The notes beneath the pieces are model-generated. The model saw only the letters and a program-made list of their open reading frames with translations. It was not told where the DNA came from and ran no database searches. Shown here in pieces: positions 13,367 to 19,460 of a stretch of 19,460 nucleotides of DNA. Origin of the DNA: DASUMF01 sp040510575 (lineage in GTDB: Bacteria > Actinomycetota > Acidimicrobiia > IMCC26256 > DASPTH01); NCBI GenBank assembly GCA_040510575.1, contig JBEVIU010000138.1:1-19460 (forward strand), read 5' to 3'. A program made the position numbers and the translations under genes. How positions within the stretch are numbered: the first letter of the stretch is position 1; each line of letters opens with the position of its first letter.

Positions 13367-14613
13367 TCACATCCGTGCCCGGCTTCGTCGCCGGCGGCCT
13401 CGCGAGCGGCATCAAGTCGTCGGGCGCGCCCGACCTCTCGATGGTCGCCACCACCGACCACCGCCCGGTCGCGGCCGCAGGCGTGTTCACCACCAACCTC
13501 GTCGCGGCGGCGCCGGTGCAGGTCTCGCGTCGCCACCTCGTCGACGGCCACGCCGCGGCCGTGGTCCTCAACTCGGGCAACGCCAACGCCGCCACCGGCG
13601 ACGCCGGCCGGGCCGACGCGCTGCGCATGTGCGAGCTCACCGCGGCATCGCTCGGGTGCGCGACCACCGACGTGCTCGTGTGCCAGACCGGCCTCATCGG
13701 GATCCCGATGCCGATGGCGCCGGTCGAAGCGGGCATCCCTCTGCTCGGCGCGCAACTGTCGGCCGACGCCGCCGGGGGTCTCGCGGCCGCCGACGCGATG
13801 CTCACCACCGACACCATCCGCAAGCAGACCCTCGTCGAGCTCGACCTGCCGCCCTTGCCGTTCAGCCACGGAGGCGGTTCGCCGTTCAGCCACGGAGGCG
13901 GGTCGCCGGTGACGATCACGGTGGGTGGGATGGCGAAGGGTGCGGCGATGCTCGCGCCGGCCATGGCCACCATGCTCGCGGTGCTCACCACGGATGTCGC
14001 GGTCGAGCCCGACGCGCTCCAGGTGCTGTTGCAGGGCGCGGTGGCGGGGAGCTTCAACGCGCTGGTCGTCGACGCGTGCACGAGCACCAACGACACCGTG
14101 CTCGTGCTCGCCAACGGCGCCGCCGGGAACGAGACCATCACCCGCGACAGCGGGCCCGCGTTCCATCTCCTCGGCGAAGCCCTCACCGCCGCCTGCAAGG
14201 ACCTCGCCCACCAGATGGCCGCCGATGCCGAAGGCGCCACGAAGCTCGTCGCACTCACCGTGCGCGGCGCCCGCACCGCGGCCGACGCCCAGCGCGCCGC
14301 CCGGACGGTGGCCAGCAGTCAGTTGGTGCAGTGCTCGCTGTACGGCCAGGACCCGTACTGGGGTCGGGTGCTGTCGGAGCTCGGCGTGAGCGGGGCGTGG
14401 TTCGATCCCGAACGGGTCGACATCGCGTACCAGGGGATCACGGTGTGCCGCGACGGGATCGCGTGCGAGCACGATGCGGCAGCACTCGCCGAGCGCATGG
14501 CCGAACGCGACATCGAGATCGTGTGCGATCTCCGCACCGGACATGGTGAGACGACGATGCTGTTCACCGACCTCACCCACGCGTACGTCGACGAGAACAT
14601 GGGCACCAGCTGA
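13363..14613 (+). CDS. argJ: Glutamate N-acetyltransferase (ornithine acetyltransferase)
   Basis: Moves acetyl from N-acetylornithine to glutamate, closing the acetyl cycle; some members also use acetyl-CoA for the first step. As no argA lies in the window, either mode is possible. The precursor cuts itself before the nucleophilic Thr203 in the segment APAMATMLAV, giving alpha (1-202) and beta chains. GGMAKGAAM just before it and LNSGNANAATG near residue 69 are family marks. At 416 residues it is slightly long because of a duplicated FSHGGGSP (167-174 and 175-182) between two strands of the alpha chain, about 20 residues before the cut. The GTG start overlaps argC and the stop overlaps argB (TGATG), so translation is coupled on both sides. 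Confidence 0.96.
   Translation: MITSVPGFVAGGLASGIKSSGAPDLSMVATTDHRPVAAAGVFTTNLVAAAPVQVSRRHLVDGHAAAVVLNSGNANAATGDAGRADALRMCELTAASLGCATTDVLVCQTGLIGIPMPMAPVEAGIPLLGAQLSADAAGGLAAADAMLTTDTIRKQTLVELDLPPLPFSHGGGSPFSHGGGSPVTITVGGMAKGAAMLAPAMATMLAVLTTDVAVEPDALQVLLQGAVAGSFNALVVDACTSTNDTVLVLANGAAGNETITRDSGPAFHLLGEALTAACKDLAHQMAADAEGATKLVALTVRGARTAADAQRAARTVASSQLVQCSLYGQDPYWGRVLSELGVSGAWFDPERVDIAYQGITVCRDGIACEHDAAALAERMAERDIEIVCDLRTGHGETTMLFTDLTHAYVDENMGTS
13861..13908 (+). repeat. 24-base tandem duplication inside argJ
   Basis: Two copies, 13861-13884 and 13885-13908, differing at one base (GGCGGT against GGCGGG, silent), each encoding FSHGGGSP. One mismatch in 24 bases indicates a recent event. Sequence before (ELDLPPLP) and after (VTITVGG) flows as expected for ArgJ without a repeat. 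Confidence 0.92.
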
Positions 14614-15478
14614 TGGACGTTCACGGGAAGGCGGCGATCCTCGCCGAGGCGCTGCCGTACATCCGCGAGTTCTCGGGCAAGACCGTCGTGATCAAGTACG
14701 GCGGTCACGCCATGGAGGACCCCGCCCTCGCCGATCTCTTCGCGCAAGATGTCGTCCTCATGCGACTCGTCGGCATGAACCCGGTCGTGGTGCACGGCGG
14801 CGGGCCGCAGATCAGCGACCTCATGCACCGGCTCGGCAAGAAGTCCGAATTCGTCGACGGCCTCCGGGTCACCGACGCGGAGACGGTCGACATCGTCCGC
14901 ATGGCGCTGGTCGGCAAGGTCAACCGCGAGGTGGTCGGCGCGCTGAACCAGCACGGCTCGTACGCGGTCGGCTTGTCGGGCGAGGACGCGGGTCTGATCA
15001 AGGTCGACATGCGTGACGAGCGGCTCGGTTTCGTGGGTGACGTGCGGGAGATCAACCCGGCGATCGTGGAACGGCTCATTCGTGAGGAGCTGATCCCGGT
15101 GATCGCCACCATCGGCGTCGACGTCGACGGCCAGGCGTACAACGTGAACGCGGACACGGTCGCCGGCGCAATCGCGGAGGCGCTCCAGGCCGAGAAGCTC
15201 GTGTACCTCACCGACGTCGCGGGGCTCTACGCCGACTACCCCGACGAGTCGTCGCGCATCTCGCGCATCGACGTCGACGGGCTCACGTCGATGCTGGACG
15301 ACGGCACCGCCGACGGCGGCATGATCCCGAAGCTGCAGTCGGTCGTGCACGCGCTGCGCGCCGGCGTGAGCCGGGCCCACATCCTCGACGGTCGCGTTCC
15401 ACACGCGCTCCTGCTCGAGTTCTTCACCCGGGAGGGAATCGGGACGATGGTGGTCAACGAGCTCGATCGGCTCGACAC

Positions 15479-15482
<4 letters not shown>
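14613..15482 (+). CDS. argB: Acetylglutamate kinase
   Basis: Second step of arginine synthesis: ATP-dependent phosphorylation of N-acetylglutamate. The 289-residue protein has KTVVIKYGGHAM (Lys28, glycine-rich phosphate loop), VVHGGGPQIS near 66-75, and a C-terminal ATP-binding half with YLTDVAGLY and GGMIPKL. Before the kinase core is an N-terminal helix, AAILAEALPYIREFSGK. This helix is typical of arginine-inhibited hexameric enzymes of organisms using the cyclic ArgJ pathway and is missing in the arginine-insensitive E. coli type, so feedback inhibition by arginine is inferred. The ATG overlaps the argJ stop by one base, and the end overlaps argD as ATGA. Confidence 0.97.
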
Positions 15483-16683
<1,201 letters not shown>

Positions 16684-16687
<4 letters not shown>

Positions 16688-17628
16688 GCGTCCCCGGGTT
16701 CCTCGAGGTCGACGACGTCACGCCGGTCGAGTTGGCCGCGATGCTCGACACTGCCGAAGCGTGGAAGCGCGACCCGGCCGCGGTGCCGTCGCTCCTCGCG
16801 GGCCAGGGCGCGGCGCTGCTGTTCGAGAAGCCGTCGGCGCGCACGCGGACGTCCACCGAGATGGCGGTCGTGAGCCTCGGCGGGCATCCGATCTTCATCC
16901 GCAACGAGGAGGTCGGGCTCGGTGTGCGCGAGTCGGTCGCCGACGTCGCGCGCACCCTCGCGGGATACTGCTCAGTGATCGCGGCGCGGGTGTTCACACA
17001 CGAGACGCTGGAGGAGATGATGGCGTCGGTCGAGGTCCCGATCGTCAACCTCCTGTCGGATCGCGCGCACCCCTGCCAGGCCGTCACCGACCTGCTGACC
17101 CTGCGCGAGCTCGTCGGCGACCTCGACGGTCGTCGGCTCGTGTACGTGGGCGACGGCAACAACGTCGCCGCGTCGCTCGCGTACGCCGCGGCGCTGTCGG
17201 GCGTCGAGCTCACCGTGGCGTCGCCGCCCGGCTACGAGCTCGACGAGCTCACGGTCGAGCGGGCGCGCAACCTCGGAGGGGTGGTGGAGCTCACCAGCGA
17301 TGCGCACGACGCGGTGCGAGGCGCCGACGCCGTGTACACCGACGTATGGACGTCGATGGGCCAGGAGGAGGAGAGCGCGCTCCGGCGGGTCGCGTTCGCC
17401 GGCTACACGGTCGACGACGAACTGATGGCCACGGCGGGGGAGCAGGCCTGGTTCCTGCACTGTCTGCCAGCGCATCGCGGCGAGGAGGTCGCGGCGTCGG
17501 TGATCGACGGTCCCCGCTCCGCGGTGTGGTCACAGGCCGCGAACCGCATGCACGCGGCGCGCGCCGTTCTGGCCCACGTGCTCCAGGCCCGTGAGAACGA
17601 GACCCGTGAGATGGGGAGTGGTGTGTGA
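16684..17628 (+). CDS. argF: Ornithine carbamoyltransferase
   Basis: Makes citrulline from ornithine and carbamoyl phosphate. The carbamoyl-phosphate loop reads FEKPSARTRTSTE (Ser51-Arg55), a variant of the common S-T-R-T-R-x-S-F with Ala52 in place of Thr and Thr in place of the later Phe. HPCQ is at 129-132 and the ornithine-side HCLPAHRGEEV begins at His259 with Cys260. The 314-residue length is standard for the anabolic trimeric enzyme, and HCLP rather than a proline-rich variant argues against acetylornithine or aspartate carbamoyltransferase. It overlaps argD by ATGA and argR by GTGA or TGATG. The last residues (after LQARENE) are variable and contain the argR ribosome site. Confidence 0.96.
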
Positions 17629-18098
17629 TGGCGACGCTCGGCAAGCCCCAACGCCAGCACCGCATCGCGCGGCTGTTGGAGGAGCAGGCGATCTCGAGCC
17701 AGGCGCAGCTGGTGGAGATGTTGGCGTCCGACGGTGTGGTCGCCACGCAGGCGACGGTCAGCCGTGATCTCGAGGAGCTCGGCGCGGTGAAGGTGCGCAT
17801 CCCCGGCGGCACCGTTGCGTACGCGATCCCCGAGCACGCGAAGGAGCGCCACGCGCCCGATGACCACCTCAGGCGGGTGATGGGTGAGTTCGTCGTGGAG
17901 GTCGCGCACAGCGCGAACCTCGTGGTCTTGCGCACGCCGCCCGGCTCCGCGCACGTCGTGGCCTCCGCGCTCGATCGCTCCGGGCTGCCCGACGTGCTGG
18001 GCACGGTGGCCGGCGACGACACGATCGTGCTGGTGTGCTCGGAGCAGGCGGGTGGGGCGGCGGTGGCCGCCGAGCTCGCCGGTCTCGCCGGGCTCTAG
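17628..18098 (+). CDS. argR: Arginine repressor
   Basis: A 156-residue hexameric regulator that binds ARG boxes when loaded with arginine. The N-terminal winged helix (about 5-75) contains ISSQAQLVEML and ATQATVSRDLEELGAVKV, the recognition-helix signature. The C-terminal domain (about 82-150) carries the arginine-binding and hexamer-forming segment GTVAGDDTIVLV with Asp130 and Asp131. ATG 17628 is preferred (GGGGAG 9 bases upstream, TGATG overlap with argF), though GTG 17625 would add one residue. Its position inside the operon and the palindrome over the argC promoter suggest that it represses its own transcription unit. A 7-pair stem (18072-18078 with 18089-18095) lies at its 3' end but has no T-run. 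Confidence 0.96.
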   Translation: MATLGKPQRQHRIARLLEEQAISSQAQLVEMLASDGVVATQATVSRDLEELGAVKVRIPGGTVAYAIPEHAKERHAPDDHLRRVMGEFVVEVAHSANLVVLRTPPGSAHVVASALDRSGLPDVLGTVAGDDTIVLVCSEQAGGAAVAAELAGLAGL

Positions 18099-18152
18099 AT
18101 CTCGAATGTCGACCAACCCCAGAATTCGGACCGACCAAGGAATGTGGTGCTG

Positions 18153-19373
18153 ATGCCTCAGCGTGTGGTGCTCGCGTACTCCGGTGGACTCGACACGTCC
18201 GTCGCCGTCAAGTGGATCGCGGAAGAGTGGGGGGCCGAGGTGATCGCGCTCGCGGTCGACGTCGGACAGCAGGCCGACGACCCTTGGGACCTCATCCGCG
18301 ACCGGGCGCTCGCGGCCGGCGCGGTCGAGGCGAAGGTGATCGACGCGCGCGCCGAGTTCGCCGACGACTACCTCGTGAACGCGATCCACGCCAACGCGCT
18401 GTACGAGGGCAAGTACCCGCTCGTGTCCGCGCTGTCGCGGCCGGTGATCGCCAAGCACCTGGTGCTCGCAGCGCGTGAGTACGGCGCCGATTCCGTCGCG
18501 CACGGCTGCACGGGGAAGGGCAACGACCAGGTGCGGTTCGAGGTGTCGGTGCGCGCGCTGGCGCCGGACCTCGACGTGCTCGCACCCGTGCGGGTCTGGG
18601 GCTTCACGCGCGACGACTCGATCGAATACGCGGCGAAGCACTCGATCCCGATCAGCGTCACCAAGAAGAGCCCCTACTCCATCGACGAGAACCTCTGGGG
18701 CCGAGCGATCGAGTGCGGGATCATCGAAGACCCGTGGGTGTCGCCGCCGGTCGACGCGTACGCGCTCACCCGCAACGTGTCGGATGCGCCATCGGAGCCG
18801 CGTGAGATCGTCGTGCGCTTCGAGCAGGGCGTGCCGGTCGCGCTCGACGGCGCGGCCATGCCACTCCACGAGCTGATCATCACGTTGGGCAATGCAGTGG
18901 GGGAGTACGGCTTCGGGCGTCTCGACATGGTCGAGAACCGCCGGGTGGGGATCAAGAGCCGCGAGACGTACGAGTGCCCGGGCTCGCTGGCCGTGCTGCT
19001 CGCGCACGCCGACCTCGAGTCGGTCACCCAGGAGCGCGACCTCATGCGCGAGAAGGCGCGGCTCGAGCCGCGGTACGCCGAGCTCGTGTACGACGGCCTC
19101 TGGTTCTCGCCGCTGAAGGAGGCGCTCGACGCGTTCATGCTGCACTCGCAGCAGTTCGTCACCGGCGACGTCCGGTTGCGCCTCGAACCGGGTCGGTGCT
19201 TCGTGGCCGGCCGCCGCGCTGATCGGGGGCTCTACAGCCACGATCTCGCCACCTACGACGCCTCCGACACCTTCCGCCACCAGGACTCCGAAGGCTTCGT
19301 GCGCCTGTGGGGTCTGTCGGTGGAGACCTGGTCGCGTCAGCAGGGTCCCGGCTCACAGAGCCCGAAGCAATGA
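18153..19373 (+). CDS. argG: Argininosuccinate synthase
   Basis: ATP-dependent joining of citrulline and aspartate. The product is 406 residues. The N-type ATP pyrophosphatase loop AYSGGLDTSVAVKW is at residues 8-21, followed by the SAL-type segment YPLVSALSRP, HGCTGKGNDQVRFE and SPYSIDENLWGR, all standard. ATG 18153 is chosen because it gives MPQRVVLAYSGG, the usual family start, with AAGGA 11 bases upstream; GTG 18147 is closer to that site (5 bases) and would add two residues. It is separated from argR by 54 bases, the only real gap in the arg cluster, in which I see no convincing second operator or -10 box. It ends 10 bases before argH. Confidence 0.97.
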   Translation: MPQRVVLAYSGGLDTSVAVKWIAEEWGAEVIALAVDVGQQADDPWDLIRDRALAAGAVEAKVIDARAEFADDYLVNAIHANALYEGKYPLVSALSRPVIAKHLVLAAREYGADSVAHGCTGKGNDQVRFEVSVRALAPDLDVLAPVRVWGFTRDDSIEYAAKHSIPISVTKKSPYSIDENLWGRAIECGIIEDPWVSPPVDAYALTRNVSDAPSEPREIVVRFEQGVPVALDGAAMPLHELIITLGNAVGEYGFGRLDMVENRRVGIKSRETYECPGSLAVLLAHADLESVTQERDLMREKARLEPRYAELVYDGLWFSPLKEALDAFMLHSQQFVTGDVRLRLEPGRCFVAGRRADRGLYSHDLATYDASDTFRHQDSEGFVRLWGLSVETWSRQQGPGSQSPKQ

Positions 19374-19383
19374 GGCACTCGCA

Positions 19384-19460
19384 ATGACGCTGTGGCACGG
19401 GCGCTTCTCCGAGGGTCCCGCCGACGAGCTGCTCGCGTTCACCGAGAGCCTGTCGTTCGA
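19384..19460 (+). CDS. argH: Argininosuccinate lyase, N-terminal fragment (cut by window end)
   Basis: Only the first 25 codons are present. They read MTLWHGRFSEGPADELLAF, matching the typical lyase opening (M-x-L-W-G/H-G-R-F) that forms the flexible N-terminal substrate arm. The enzyme splits argininosuccinate into arginine and fumarate, the last step of the pathway. GAGG lies 8 bases before the ATG, overlapping the argG stop. The rest lies beyond the window, so integrity cannot be judged. Confidence 0.9.
   Translation, partial: MTLWHGRFSEGPADELLAFTESLSF

Noticed and set aside
13861..13908. Insertion element or target-site duplication in argJ
   Set aside because: It is a simple in-frame tandem duplication without inverted ends or foreign sequence between the copies.
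18072..18095. Terminator at the end of argR
   Set aside because: A 7-pair stem including one G-T pair lies inside the coding region, has a 10-base loop and no T-run, and the same operon continues into argG.
18099..18152. Second ARG box before argG
   Set aside because: GAAT at 18104 and ATTC at 18123 are too far apart and the bases between are asymmetric. No -10 box is apparent either.

Overview
The window is a GC-rich, densely packed piece of bacterial chromosome. Most genes follow one another with overlapping stop and start codons (ATGA, GTGA, TGATG), and GTG starts are common. Gene order and protein sequences point to an actinomycete (Actinomycetota). The run infC-rpmI-rplT-rRNA methyltransferase-pheS-pheT-argCJBDFRGH matches the order known from mycobacteria. 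Details such as a lone long-form hisG after the riboflavin genes and the DUF1844 gene next to infC would fit a lineage such as Acidimicrobiia. The class assignment is inference; the phylum assignment is firmer. No tRNA, rRNA, CRISPR, insertion sequence or phage gene was seen, and no gene-free stretch exceeds about 280 bases.

Region 1 (1-4759, plus strand) is a riboflavin operon followed by hisG: ribD (deaminase/reductase), ribE (riboflavin synthase), ribBA (DHBP synthase/GTP cyclohydrolase II) and ribH (lumazine synthase). Together they convert GTP and ribulose 5-phosphate to riboflavin, apart from the phosphatase step. hisG (long form, histidine step 1) and a small cold-shock-like protein follow. 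A DUF1844 gene on the minus strand (4761-5195) converges on this operon with one base between the stop codons, and a hairpin spans the junction.

Region 2 (5196-8694 and on to 12268, plus strand) is a translation block: infC, rpmI, rplT, a SpoU-family RNA methyltransferase, pheS and pheT, then a 4HBT thioesterase and a membrane J-domain protein. The divergent spacer before infC holds four almost contiguous predicted stem-loops. infC has no ATG, GTG or TTG that would give a full-length protein; its start is best read as ATA at 5474 behind a good Shine-Dalgarno sequence, which fits the known habit of IF3 of policing unusual start codons on its own mRNA.

Region 3 (12269-19460, plus strand) is the arginine operon argC-J-B-D-F-R-G-H (argH is cut by the window end). 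argC to argR form one unbroken chain of overlapping genes. Just before argC lie a TATAGT -10 box, 7 bases ahead of the ATG (leaderless layout), and an overlapping imperfect palindrome that is a good candidate operator for the ArgR encoded five genes downstream.

I did not find a new multi-gene defence or mobile system; most of the content is core metabolism and translation. The points worth a second look are regulatory and micro-evolutionary: the ATA start and structured leader of infC, the leaderless argC with its overlapping operator, a nine-codon mini-ORF bridging pheS and pheT, a hairpin holding the pheS ribosome binding site, the J-domain/DUF3592 protein, and short in-frame tandem duplications in ribE, ribH, infC and argJ.
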